Virus record (IMG/VR): IMGVR_UViG_3300025711_000241
Coordinates: 1-35,572 of that record
DNA from: a virus
Direction: 5' to 3' (one strand)
DNA length: 35,572 nucleotides
Positions 16,452-24,005 of the stretch are shown one piece after another. The notes beneath the pieces were generated by a model. It saw only the letters and a list, made by a program, of their open reading frames with translations. It was not told the DNA's origin and searched no databases. How positions within the stretch are numbered: position 1 is the stretch's first letter; the number at the start of each line of letters is the position of its first letter. Position numbers and translations under genes: made by a program.

Positions 16452-17195
16452 ATGACGAGCCCCGCACAGCGTCACATGATGCGGGTCTCGGCCATTGAAA
16501 CCGCGCAGCGGGAAAACAACCCGCTGCGGCATGCCACTGCCTACGAGCAGATGCTGGTTAAGCTGGCCGCAGACCAACGCACGTTAAAAGCCATCTTTGG
16601 TAAAGAGCTGAAAGCCACGAAAAAGCGCGAGCTGCTGCCGTTCTATCTGCCGTGGGTCAGTGGCGTGCTGGAACAGGGCAAAGGTGCGCAGGATGACATC
16701 GTGATGACCGTCATGCTGTGGCGTCTCGATGTCGGCGATATCGGCGGCGCGATGGATATTGCCCGCTACGCGTTTAAGTACGGTCTGACCATGCCAGGCA
16801 AACACCGCCGCCCGCCGCAGTACATGTTTACCGAAGAGGTGGCGCTCGCCGCCATGCGCGCCCATGCCTCCGGTGAACCGGTCGTCATCAGCCAACTGCT
16901 CGACACGCTGGCGCTGACCGCCGCCGCCGATATGCCTGATGAAGTGCGCGCAAAACTGCACAAAATCACCGGCCAGGTGTTGCGGGACAACAAACAGCCC
17001 GCCGACGCGCTGGCCCACCTCAGGCGAGCGATGCAGCTCGATTGTCAGGCAGGCGTTAAAAAAGACATTGAACGGCTTGAGCGTGAGCTGAAGCCCAAAC
17101 CGGCAACGGTCGTTAAAGCCCCTGTAAGAGCGCCGCGCGCCGTGAAAACCACGGCACCGGCTAAACGTGGCCGACCGAAAAAGACCGCCGGTTAA
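16452..17195 (+). CDS. M: Terminase small/endonuclease subunit gpM (247 aa)
   Basis: Partner of gpP in cos cutting. The opening MTSPAQRHMMRVSAIETAQR and the 247-aa length match P2 M. A basic alanine/proline-rich tail (VRAPRAVKTTAPAKRGRPKK) contains an AT-hook-like GRP motif likely to touch DNA. It begins 3 nt after N. Confidence 0.94.
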   Translation: MTSPAQRHMMRVSAIETAQRENNPLRHATAYEQMLVKLAADQRTLKAIFGKELKATKKRELLPFYLPWVSGVLEQGKGAQDDIVMTVMLWRLDVGDIGGAMDIARYAFKYGLTMPGKHRRPPQYMFTEEVALAAMRAHASGEPVVISQLLDTLALTAAADMPDEVRAKLHKITGQVLRDNKQPADALAHLRRAMQLDCQAGVKKDIERLERELKPKPATVVKAPVRAPRAVKTTAPAKRGRPKKTAG

Positions 17196-17291
17196 CAGAA
17201 TGCGCCCCGCGCCAGGGCGGCACGCTGGTCGATGAGGGTGATTTACCCGACCTGAGACCGGCGTCCACCGCCCACCTATTCAGAGGTAGTC

Positions 17292-17792
17292 ATGACGACG
17301 CTGATTATTAAAAAGAACGATGAGCCGGGTGGCGTGGTGGTCATCCCGCCGCCTGCCAGCGATGAGCCGGTGATAAAAAATACGTTTTTCTTTCCTGACA
17401 TCGATCCGAAACGCGTGCGTGAAGGGATGCGCCTTGAGCAAACCGTCGCCCCGGCCCGGCTGCGTGAGGCCATCAAAACCGGCATCGCCGAAACCAATGC
17501 CGAGCTTTTTTTGTGGCGGGAACAGCAGATTGCCGGGGGTTTTAGCAAGCTGGCCGACGTGCCGGCTGACGATCTCGACGGCGAGAGCGTGCGCGTTTTC
17601 TATTACCTGCGCGCCGTCACCTCAATGGCGACTGCCACGCTCTATGAGCGTTATCGCGGTGTGGATGCCAGCGCCAAAGGTGACAAGAAAGCCGACAGCA
17701 TCGATACCACTGTCGACGAGCTGTGGCGGGACATGCGCTGGGCCGTATCACGCGTCCAGGACAAACCCCGCTGCATCGTGAGCCAAATCTGA
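17292..17792 (+). CDS. L: Head completion protein gpL (166 aa)
   Basis: Closes the filled head and forms part of the neck connection in P2. Helical protein of the expected size (P2 L about 169). The stretch FFFPDIDPKRVREGMRLEQT is typical of the family. It follows a 96-bp gap after M and overlaps X by one base (TGATG). Confidence 0.92.
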   Translation: MTTLIIKKNDEPGGVVVIPPPASDEPVIKNTFFFPDIDPKRVREGMRLEQTVAPARLREAIKTGIAETNAELFLWREQQIAGGFSKLADVPADDLDGESVRVFYYLRAVTSMATATLYERYRGVDASAKGDKKADSIDTTVDELWRDMRWAVSRVQDKPRCIVSQI

Positions 17793-17995
17793 TGCAGGCC
17801 ATCGCGCAACAGGGCGACACGCTAGACATGATTTGCGCCCGGTATTACGGGCGCACTGAGGGGGTATTCGAGTCGGTGCTCGCCGCAAATCCGGGGTTGG
17901 CCGAGCTCGGCGCAGTGCTGCCACATGGCACGGTGGTCGAACTGCCCGACGTCCAGTCATCCCCCGTAACTGAAACAATTAATCTGTGGGAGTAA
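17792..17995 (+). CDS. X: Tail protein gpX, LysM-like (67 aa)
   Basis: Small tail protein with a LysM-like fold, suggesting it contacts peptidoglycan or a tail core partner. The pattern GDTLDMICARYYGRTEGVFE ... NPGL ... LPHGTVVELP is that of P2 X, and the length is identical (67). Start 17792 overlaps the L stop; the longer frame from 17723 lies inside L and is rejected. Confidence 0.94.
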   Translation: MQAIAQQGDTLDMICARYYGRTEGVFESVLAANPGLAELGAVLPHGTVVELPDVQSSPVTETINLWE

Positions 17996-17999
17996 ACAC

Positions 18000-18290
18000 A
18001 TGACGGAAGGTGAAAAAAGCGTCCTGTCACTTTTTGTGATCGGCGTGCTGATTGTCGTCGGGAAAGTGCTGGCCGGTGGTGAGCCCATCACCGCCCGGCT
18101 TTTTATTGGTCGCATGTTGCTGGGGGGCTTTGTCTCAATGGTGGCCGGGGTGGCACTGGTGCAGTTTCCCAACATGCATCCTGCTGCTGTGTGCGGATTT
18201 GGCTCCATGCTGGGTATCGCCGGTTATCAGGCGGTGGAAATTGCGATTCAGCGCAGGATTAAAAAAGGGGAAAGCGATGTCGGTCATTAA
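18000..18290 (+). CDS. Y: Holin gpY (96 aa)
   Basis: Makes the inner-membrane hole that triggers lysis. Three hydrophobic helices are visible at about residues 8-27, 34-56 and 62-84, followed by a charged tail RRIKKGES. Size fits P2 Y (93). It overlaps the endolysin gene by 14 bp. Confidence 0.93.
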   Translation: MTEGEKSVLSLFVIGVLIVVGKVLAGGEPITARLFIGRMLLGGFVSMVAGVALVQFPNMHPAAVCGFGSMLGIAGYQAVEIAIQRRIKKGESDVGH

Positions 18291-18774
18291 GACACACCCC
18301 AACGTCGCGGCATTCCTCGACACGCTGGCGTTTTCAGAGGGTACGGCGACGCACCCGCTGACGAAAAACAACGGGTACGACGTCATTGTCACCGGCGTCA
18401 ATGGCAAGCCGGAGATTTTTACTGACTATCGCGATCACCCGTTTGCCGGTGGGCGCCCGGCGAAGGTCTTCAATCGTCGCGGGGAAAAATCCACGGCATC
18501 GGGGCGTTACCAGCAGCTTTATCTGTTCTGGCCGCATTACAAAAAGCAGCTCGCTTTGCCGGATTTCAGCCCGGCATCACAGGACAGACTCGCCATTCAG
18601 CTGATTCGTGAGCGCGGCGCGCTGGAAGACTTGCAGCAGGGGCGCATTGAGCGCGCCATTTCCCGTTGTCGCAACATATGGGCCTCATTGCCGGGCGCGG
18701 GGTATGGTCAGCGTGAGCACAGCCTCGACAAACTGGTCGCGGTGTGGCGCAAGGCCGGAGGGGTATCCGCATGA
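18277..18774 (+). CDS. K: Endolysin gpK, lambda R-type transglycosylase (165 aa)
   Basis: Cuts the glycan strands of peptidoglycan. Strongly similar in pattern to lambda R: LDTLAFSEGT with likely catalytic E21, GYDVIVTG, FTDYRDHP, and NIWASLPGAGYGQ. This is the GH104 lytic transglycosylase type. No signal peptide, so it depends on holin Y. ATG 18277 has GGGG 6 nt upstream and gives 165 aa, equal to P2 K; longer in-frame starts lie within Y. Confidence 0.95.
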   Translation: MSVIKTHPNVAAFLDTLAFSEGTATHPLTKNNGYDVIVTGVNGKPEIFTDYRDHPFAGGRPAKVFNRRGEKSTASGRYQQLYLFWPHYKKQLALPDFSPASQDRLAIQLIRERGALEDLQQGRIERAISRCRNIWASLPGAGYGQREHSLDKLVAVWRKAGGVSA

Positions 18775-19202
18775 AAATATTCATTGTCCTGCTGGCACTG
18801 GCCTGCGCGGGTCTGCTGTGGATGCGACACGATAACAGCAATTTGCGCGCCTCTTTTGAACGTGCTAACCGGGTCGCCGGTACGCAGAAAACCACGATCA
18901 CCATGCTGAAAAATCAGCTCAATGTGGCCGCAGAGCAGTCGCAGCGTAAAGAGCTGGCGCAGGTCGCCATGAGGGACAAGCTCACAGCGGCCAACCTGCT
19001 GGCTTTCAGGCGTGAACAAACCATCACGAGGTTACTCAATGAAAATGACGCGTTTCGCCGCTGGTATCGCGCTGATTTACCTGATGCTGTGCGCAGGTTG
19101 CACCAGCGCGCCGCCTGCACCAACGCCGCCGCCGGTGATTGTTTACAACGCCTGCCCGAAGGTCAGCCCCTGCCCGATGCCGGGCAGCGACCCGCTGACT
19201 AA
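18771..19202 (+). CDS. lysB: LysB, Rz-like inner-membrane spanin (143 aa)
   Basis: Rz-like spanin subunit that joins the inner to the outer membrane at lysis. An N-terminal anchor MKIFIVLLALACAGLLWM is followed by a long coiled coil (about 25-90) and a basic/proline tail. Its ATG overlaps the K stop (ATGA). The P2 lysA gene, which normally sits between K and lysB, is absent. Confidence 0.92.
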   Translation: MKIFIVLLALACAGLLWMRHDNSNLRASFERANRVAGTQKTTITMLKNQLNVAAEQSQRKELAQVAMRDKLTAANLLAFRREQTITRLLNENDAFRRWYRADLPDAVRRLHQRAACTNAAAGDCLQRLPEGQPLPDAGQRPAD

Positions 19203-19335
19203 TGGCGACCTGAGTGCGGATATACGCCAGCTCGAAAACGCCCTGAAAAGCTGCGCAATCCAGGTCGATACGGTTAAACAATGCCAGGATGAAATCGATG
19301 CAAAAGCCCAACAGTCTGCGAAAAGCCTTAACTGA
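19039..19335 (+). CDS. lysC: LysC, Rz1-like outer-membrane spanin lipoprotein (98 aa)
   Basis: Outer-membrane half of the spanin pair. A signal peptide runs to the lipid-modified cysteine C21 (LMLCAGC), followed by a proline-rich stretch (APPAPTPPPV). It starts inside lysB in another frame, as Rz1 does in Rz, at ATG 19039 with GAGG at 19028-19031, and extends past the lysB end. The upstream ATG at 19012 would put charged residues before the signal peptide and is rejected. Confidence 0.92.
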   Translation: MKMTRFAAGIALIYLMLCAGCTSAPPAPTPPPVIVYNACPKVSPCPMPGSDPLTNGDLSADIRQLENALKSCAIQVDTVKQCQDEIDAKAQQSAKSLN

Positions 19336-19765
19336 TGCGGTGCCGGTACTGCGTACCAACCCCGATATGCTTTGCCTTCGCCTGGACGATGGCAACAATA
19401 CGGCGACGCTGGCGCGCTCCCTGTCGTTTGAAAAGCGGTACACGCTTAACATCGTGGTGACGGATTTCACAGACGATATTGACCTGTTGTTTGTGCCGAT
19501 TATGGCCTGGCTGCGCGTCAATCAGCCGGACATCATGACAACCGATGAAGGAAGAAAAAAGGGCTTTATCTGGTATGCCGACATCAATAACGACAGCAGC
19601 CTAGATGTCAGCATTAGCCTGTTGCTGACAGAGCGAACGCTGGTCAACGAGGTCGACGGCGCAATGTACGTTGAGAACATCCCGGAGCCGCCACCGCCGG
19701 AGCCGGTGACGCGCCCTGTCGAGATGTGGAGTAATGGCGAACTGGTGAGTAAATGGGATGAATGA
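19298..19765 (+). CDS. R: Tail completion protein gpR (155 aa)
   Basis: Needed for finishing the tail at its head-proximal end. The start MQKPNSLRKALTDAVPVLRT and the 155-aa length match P2 R. ATG 19298 has AGGAT 8 nt upstream; the ATG at 19289 is closer to that site and would add three residues. Overlaps the end of lysC by 38 bp and gpS by 8 bp. Confidence 0.93.
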   Translation: MQKPNSLRKALTDAVPVLRTNPDMLCLRLDDGNNTATLARSLSFEKRYTLNIVVTDFTDDIDLLFVPIMAWLRVNQPDIMTTDEGRKKGFIWYADINNDSSLDVSISLLLTERTLVNEVDGAMYVENIPEPPPPEPVTRPVEMWSNGELVSKWDE

Positions 19766-20207
19766 CTTCAAACCCTTTGAGGACAAGCTCGCCGGATTGA
19801 TAGCGGCCCTTTCCCCCGCCGGGCGTCGTCGGATGACCGCCGATATTGCGAAGAAACTGCGCCAGCGGCAACAACAGCGCATTAAATCGCAAAAAGCGCC
19901 GGACGGTTCGCCATTTTCCCCGCGTAAGCGACCGCCCGTCAGGGCAAAGCAAGGCCGGATTAAGCGCGAGATGTTCGCGAAACTGCGTACCAACCGCTAT
20001 ATGAAAGCGAGCGGAGGCGATAGCGCGGCGGTGGTGGAATTTACCGGGAAAGTGCAGCGCATCGCCCGCGTGCATCAGCTCGGGCTCAAGGATAAGCCAT
20101 CCCCCAAAAGCGCCGCCGTCGAGTACCCCCAGCGCCAGCTACTGGGCTTTACCGAAGATGACCGGCAGCTTGTGGAAAGCGTCATTATCGACTACCTCGC
20201 CGATTAA
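19758..20207 (+). CDS. S: Tail completion protein gpS (149 aa)
   Basis: Phage virion morphogenesis/tail completion protein (P2 S about 150 aa). Basic N-terminal half (RQRQQQRIKSQKAPDG) and VHQLGLKDKP motif are typical of the family. Last gene of the O-S operon; a long hairpin follows 5 bp after the stop. Confidence 0.94.
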   Translation: MNDFKPFEDKLAGLIAALSPAGRRRMTADIAKKLRQRQQQRIKSQKAPDGSPFSPRKRPPVRAKQGRIKREMFAKLRTNRYMKASGGDSAAVVEFTGKVQRIARVHQLGLKDKPSPKSAAVEYPQRQLLGFTEDDRQLVESVIIDYLAD

Positions 20208-20211
20208 TGGC

Positions 20212-20254
20212 GCGCTAGCTACTGTAAAATGATTACATTTATAGTAGCTAGCGC
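20212..20254. terminator. Long hairpin after S, possible terminator
   Basis: GCGCTAGCTACT (20212-20223) pairs perfectly with AGTAGCTAGCGC (20243-20254); a wobble pair and four more A-T pairs extend the stem inward. It lies between the convergent S and RelA-like genes. No clean T-run follows directly, so it may instead stabilise mRNA ends or mark the edge of the inserted cargo. Confidence 0.55.
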
Positions 20255-20302
20255 TTGGTTATATTCACTTGTTTTTATAATCTCAGTCGTCTTTATAAAC
20301 GA

Positions 20303-21379
20303 TTATTGATCATTGTAAAGAGACTTTTTGATGTTTTCAAAATAACTACTTGCACCGCCTGATATTTTTGACCCTATAATTTCAAAGAAAGTGTTTTCTA
20401 GTTCCTCTGAGTTTTCTTTGGCTATTACTACTTGCATTAAATATAAGATTAAGGCTGTGTTAGGCATGCCATTTCTCATCATTAATGCTTTTGAGGTTTC
20501 ACTAATGTTGTTTACTCGCTTTAAAATCAATTCTTTGTTTCTATTCAGGGCCTGATCGAGATCTTTAATTGTATATATATCTATGAGATGCAAGCCATTC
20601 AGTAGTTTTTGATTGTTGATATTTTCATTTCTGTCGGTAATGATTAAGTTATGTTGCTGTAGTATATTGTCAGAAATTTCTTTTACTGTTTTGTTTTTCT
20701 TCAAAAATTCACTTAATGAGACAATGTCTAAAGGCGAAAGTCCTTCCCCATGCTCGATTTCATTGATCGCCTCTTCTTGACGAATGTTAATGGCTTGGCG
20801 AATTTTAATAAATTCATCATCGGCTAATTCGAGAAGGCCAGCTAATCGCGAAAAATATCGCCTAATTTCATTTGGTAGCCCATCGGCGGTTTTGTAACCG
20901 ATATCATGCTCAATCTCGGCCCAGGCATGCTGTAAAATTGACCTTATCTGAATTTCAGCTTTTATGTCCTTGTATGGCACATACTCCCGTAGACAGGTAC
21001 GGTTATTGCTTAGACTGACAATGTAATGCAGTGATAAGTAACCGAATCTGTCTGGCTCAAGGGTTGTCCTCTTATCTATAGAGTTTTCTGAGTCGACAAT
21101 GAACTCCTGTTCAATCAGTTTTGCTATTATGTCAACATCATCAGAGTAATGAGTGATTATCCGAATGCCTATTACATCTGTTATATCAAATATGTCATCA
21201 TACTTGTCTTTATCAATTATTTTTTTCTCGAGACTTTTTCTATTTTTCACTCGTGAGTCGAGGGAGTGAATAGTAACGCCAGCATCTCTTATTAGAGTAT
21301 TGAGTAGAGATTTTAAAGATAACGCGTAAGATTCAAAGTTGTCTTTTTGCTCATCATAAACTGAAAGTATATTGGTCAT
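20303..21379 (-). CDS. RelA/SpoT-domain nucleotide synthetase, possible toxin/defence protein (358 aa)
   Basis: N-terminal RelA/SpoT synthetase domain (about residues 20-200): D68 and R73 in TDVIGIRI, GYLSLHY at 113-119, EIQIRS at 142-147, and QHAWAEIEH at 150-158. All expected catalytic positions look intact; there is no hydrolase domain. Known single-domain homologues make (p)ppGpp, make (p)ppApp, or pyrophosphorylate tRNA as toxins; CapRel, a fused toxin-antitoxin sensing phage capsid protein, is one phage-borne type. The C-terminal 150 residues are helical and could be an inhibitory/sensor part, but I cannot show that. It lies opposite to S and V at the P2 orf30 position and is AT-rich, so it is cargo with its own promoter. 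Confidence 0.9.
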   Translation of the reverse strand: MTNILSVYDEQKDNFESYALSLKSLLNTLIRDAGVTIHSLDSRVKNRKSLEKKIIDKDKYDDIFDITDVIGIRIITHYSDDVDIIAKLIEQEFIVDSENSIDKRTTLEPDRFGYLSLHYIVSLSNNRTCLREYVPYKDIKAEIQIRSILQHAWAEIEHDIGYKTADGLPNEIRRYFSRLAGLLELADDEFIKIRQAINIRQEEAINEIEHGEGLSPLDIVSLSEFLKKNKTVKEISDNILQQHNLIITDRNENINNQKLLNGLHLIDIYTIKDLDQALNRNKELILKRVNNISETSKALMMRNGMPNTALILYLMQVVIAKENSEELENTFFEIIGSKISGGASSYFENIKKSLYNDQ

Positions 21380-21446
21380 CGTTATACCTGAAGTGAAGAG
21401 GATTTGTTATTTTTTTATATCATGCAGAAACTTAATACAAGACATG

Positions 21447-21467
21447 TGTTGTGTGATAGCTAGCAAA
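21447..21467 (+). promoter_or_regulatory. Putative Ogr activator site before V
   Basis: TGTTGT (21447-21452), 12 bp, then AAA: one mismatch from TGT-N12-ACA. Shared GTTGTGTGA with the P/O site supports it. Its centre is only about 57 bp before the V start codon, which would place transcription start almost at the ATG. Confidence 0.4.
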
Positions 21468-21480
21468 ACGCCTGCAGATT

Positions 21481-21502
21481 GCCGCCGGAACACCCCGGCG
21501 GC
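21481..21502 (+). terminator. GC hairpin just before V
   Basis: GCCGCCGG (21481-21488) pairs perfectly with CCGGCGGC (21495-21502) across a 6-nt loop, followed by ATCCTTTCCCC. It could stop read-through from the left before V is transcribed, although the T-run is weak. Confidence 0.5.
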
Positions 21503-21514
21503 ATCCTTTCCCCT

Positions 21515-22150
21515 ATGAATACTCTCGCATCTATCCAGGAACTCGCCCGCGCGATACGCAACATGATTCGTACCGGCATCGTCGTCGAAACTGACCTCGA
21601 CGCCGGGCGCTGTCGCGTACAGACCGGCGGCATTTATACCGACTGGCTCCAGTGGCTGACGCACCGGGCCGGGCGCTCGCGCACCTGGTGGGCTCCCTCT
21701 GTTGGTGAGCAGGTGATGATTCTGGCTGTGGGCGGTGAGCTCGATACCGCCTTTGTGCTGCCGGGTATTTATTCCGACGACAACCCCGCGCCGTCGGCCT
21801 CGGCGGATGCCTGGCACGTTGAGTTTCCCGACGGTGCCGTTATGAGTTATGAGCCGGAAACCGGCGCGCTGACCGTCACCGGCATTAAAACCGCCGATGT
21901 GACCGCATCCGATTTGGTTGCCGTCAGCGTGCCGGTGGTGCTGGTAAAAGCCTCGACCCGCGTCACCCTCGATACGCCGGAGGTGGTCTGCACCAACAAG
22001 CTGACGACCGGCACACTGGAGGTGAAGCAAGGCGGCAAGATGTCGGGTGATATCGAGCACAGCGGCGGCTCATTCTCTTCTAACGGCAAGGTGCTCCACA
22101 CCCATAAACACCCAGGCGACAGCGGTGGACAGACGGGAGAACCACTATGA
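21515..22150 (+). CDS. V: Baseplate spike gpV (211 aa)
   Basis: Membrane-piercing trimeric spike at the tip of the tail. The N-terminal part is an OB-fold; the C-terminal part is a triple beta-helix that ends with the metal-binding HxH, visible as HTHKHPGDSGG. Length equals P2 V. ATG 21515 is supported by homology (MNTLASIQELARAI), but no Shine-Dalgarno sequence is seen before it. Overlaps W by ATGA. Confidence 0.95.
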   Translation: MNTLASIQELARAIRNMIRTGIVVETDLDAGRCRVQTGGIYTDWLQWLTHRAGRSRTWWAPSVGEQVMILAVGGELDTAFVLPGIYSDDNPAPSASADAWHVEFPDGAVMSYEPETGALTVTGIKTADVTASDLVAVSVPVVLVKASTRVTLDTPEVVCTNKLTTGTLEVKQGGKMSGDIEHSGGSFSSNGKVLHTHKHPGDSGGQTGEPL

Positions 22151-22494
22151 CAGCACGTTATCTCGGCATGAACCGCACGACCGGTGAAAGCATTTCAGAC
22201 GTTGACCATATCAGCCAGAGCATCGGGGATATTCTGCGCACGCCCGTCGGCTCCCGCGTCATGCGTCGTGAATACGGCTCGCTGTTGTCGCAGATGATTG
22301 ACCAGCCTCAGACCCCGGCGCTTGAGCTGCAAATTATGGCCGCGTGCTACATGGCGATCCTGAAGTGGGAGCCGCGCGTCAGGCTGACCAGCATCACTAC
22401 AGCGCGGCAGTTTAACGGGCAGATGGTCGTCGACGTGACCGGCCAAATCACCGATACCGGCGAGAGCCTTTCCTTAACCATCCCTGTGAGTTGA
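22147..22494 (+). CDS. W: Baseplate wedge gpW (115 aa)
   Basis: T4 gp25-like baseplate protein. The segment SIGDILRTPVGSRVMRREYG contains the conserved core of the gp25 family. Length equals P2 W. Coupled to V by ATGA and followed 4 nt later by J. Confidence 0.95.
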   Translation: MTARYLGMNRTTGESISDVDHISQSIGDILRTPVGSRVMRREYGSLLSQMIDQPQTPALELQIMAACYMAILKWEPRVRLTSITTARQFNGQMVVDVTGQITDTGESLSLTIPVS

Positions 22495-22498
22495 ACCT

Positions 22499-23407
22499 AT
22501 GGCAGTTATCGACCTGAGCCAGCTCCCCGCGCCTGATGTGGTGGAAACACTGGATTTTGAAGCCATCCTCGCCGAGCGTAAAGCGACGCTGATTTCACTG
22601 TACCCGGAAGACGAGCAGGAGGCGGTCGCCAGGACGCTGACGCTGGAGTCCGATCCACTGGTGAAATATCTGGAAGAGAATGCTTATCGGGAGGTGATTT
22701 TACGCCAGCGCATCAACGAGGCGGCAAAAGCCGGAATGGTGGCCTATGCCATCAAAAACGACCTTGACCAGCTCGCGGCAAACAATAACGTTGAGCGCCT
22801 GGTCATCACCCCCGGAGACGATACCCAAATCCCGCCGGTGGCGGCGGTCATGGAATCCGACAGCGATTTGCGCCAGCGTGTACCGGCCGCATTTGAGGGG
22901 ATGAGTGTCGCCGGGCCAACCGGTGCCTATGAATTTCACGCCCTGAGCGCCGATGGTCGTGTCGCGGATGCCTCGGCGAACAGCCCGGCCCCGGCTGAGG
23001 TGACTATCGCCGTGCTGTCGCGGGAAGGTGACGGCACGGCATCGGATGATTTATTGCTGGCTGTCAGTACCGCGCTGAATGATGAGAGCGTGCGCCCCGT
23101 CGGTGACCGCCTGACAGTCGTCTCGGCCGAAATTGTCAGTTATGCGGTCAATGCGGTGTTGTACGTCTACCCCGGCCCAGCGACCGAGCCCATTCTAGCC
23201 GCTGCCAAAGCGCAGTTAATCGCCTATATCACCGAACAGCGCCGCCTCGGTCGGGATATTCGTATGTCTGCCCTCTATGCCGCTCTGCATGTGCAGGGTG
23301 TCCAGCGCGTCGAACTGCGCGAGCCGCTGGCCGACGTCGTGCTCGATAAAACCCAGGCCGCGTACTGCACCGAAACCAGTGTTGTGATCGGGGGTTCCGA
23401 TGAGTAA
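22499..23407 (+). CDS. J: Baseplate wedge gpJ (302 aa)
   Basis: Baseplate_J family protein forming the outer baseplate with I. Length equals P2 J. The N-terminal LSQLPAPDVVETLDFEAILA and the middle ADVASANSPAPAEVTIAVLS-like region (here ADASANSPAPAEVTIAVLS) are typical. Overlaps I by 8 bp. Confidence 0.95.
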   Translation: MAVIDLSQLPAPDVVETLDFEAILAERKATLISLYPEDEQEAVARTLTLESDPLVKYLEENAYREVILRQRINEAAKAGMVAYAIKNDLDQLAANNNVERLVITPGDDTQIPPVAAVMESDSDLRQRVPAAFEGMSVAGPTGAYEFHALSADGRVADASANSPAPAEVTIAVLSREGDGTASDDLLLAVSTALNDESVRPVGDRLTVVSAEIVSYAVNAVLYVYPGPATEPILAAAKAQLIAYITEQRRLGRDIRMSALYAALHVQGVQRVELREPLADVVLDKTQAAYCTETSVVIGGSDE

Positions 23408-24002
23408 TTCGCTGATGGCGACCGGGTCGTCGGTGCTGGAGCAGCGAGCCGCCGCAGCGTGTGCCGTCATCAGCGATTTATCTGTCCCGCTGCGTGATTT
23501 GTGGAACCCCTGGCGATGCCCCGTAAAATTTTTGCCGTATCTGGCGTGGGCGTTTTCTGTCGACCGCTGGGAAGAAACCTGGTCGGAAACAGTGAAACGG
23601 CAGGCGGTCAGTGACGCATTCTGGATCCACCAACGCAAGGGAACCATCGCTGCCGTCCGCCGGGTGATTGAAACGCTGGGCTATAGCATGACGATCCAGG
23701 AGTGGTGGGAAGTCGCCGACCCAGCCGGGACATTCCGCCTTGAAATCAACCTCAATGACATTGGCATCACTGAGTCGATGATAAAAGAGCTTGAAAGAAT
23801 TATCGGGGATGCAAAGCCGGTCAGCCGCCATATTTCACAGCTCACTTTATCAGCCAGTACCCGAGGTGTTGCCAGTATCGGCATTGCGATATGTGACGGC
23901 GAGGTGATTTCTGTATTTCCTCCCGGATATACCCCGGACGACAGTATTTATTACAACGAACAACCTTTCTATGACGGCAATTATTATCATTCCGGAGAAT
24001 AA
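23400..24002 (+). CDS. I: Tail protein gpI (200 aa)
   Basis: Baseplate protein that in P2 links the baseplate to the tail fibre. Core motifs FLPYLAWAFSVDRWEETWSE and VRRVIETLGY match the family. It is about 24 residues longer than P2 I (176); the extra C-terminus is tyrosine-rich (SIYYNEQPFYDGNYYHSGE) and may be an adaptor to the unusual spike encoded 3 bp downstream. Confidence 0.94.
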   Translation: MSNSLMATGSSVLEQRAAAACAVISDLSVPLRDLWNPWRCPVKFLPYLAWAFSVDRWEETWSETVKRQAVSDAFWIHQRKGTIAAVRRVIETLGYSMTIQEWWEVADPAGTFRLEINLNDIGITESMIKELERIIGDAKPVSRHISQLTLSASTRGVASIGIAICDGEVISVFPPGYTPDDSIYYNEQPFYDGNYYHSGE

Positions 24003-24005
24003 AAA

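Noticed and set aside
15213-16577. 454-aa open frame antisense to O, N and M
   Set aside because: Lies opposite three well-supported P2 genes in high-GC DNA, has no recognisable domain and is an expected shadow frame.
20303-21379. Host relA or spoT gene fragment
   Set aside because: The gene is complete with its own start and stop, lacks hydrolase and TGS/ACT domains, and sits inside the tail operon.
21407-22060. 217-aa open frame antisense to V
   Set aside because: V on the plus strand is secure by length and HxH tip; this frame is a shadow.
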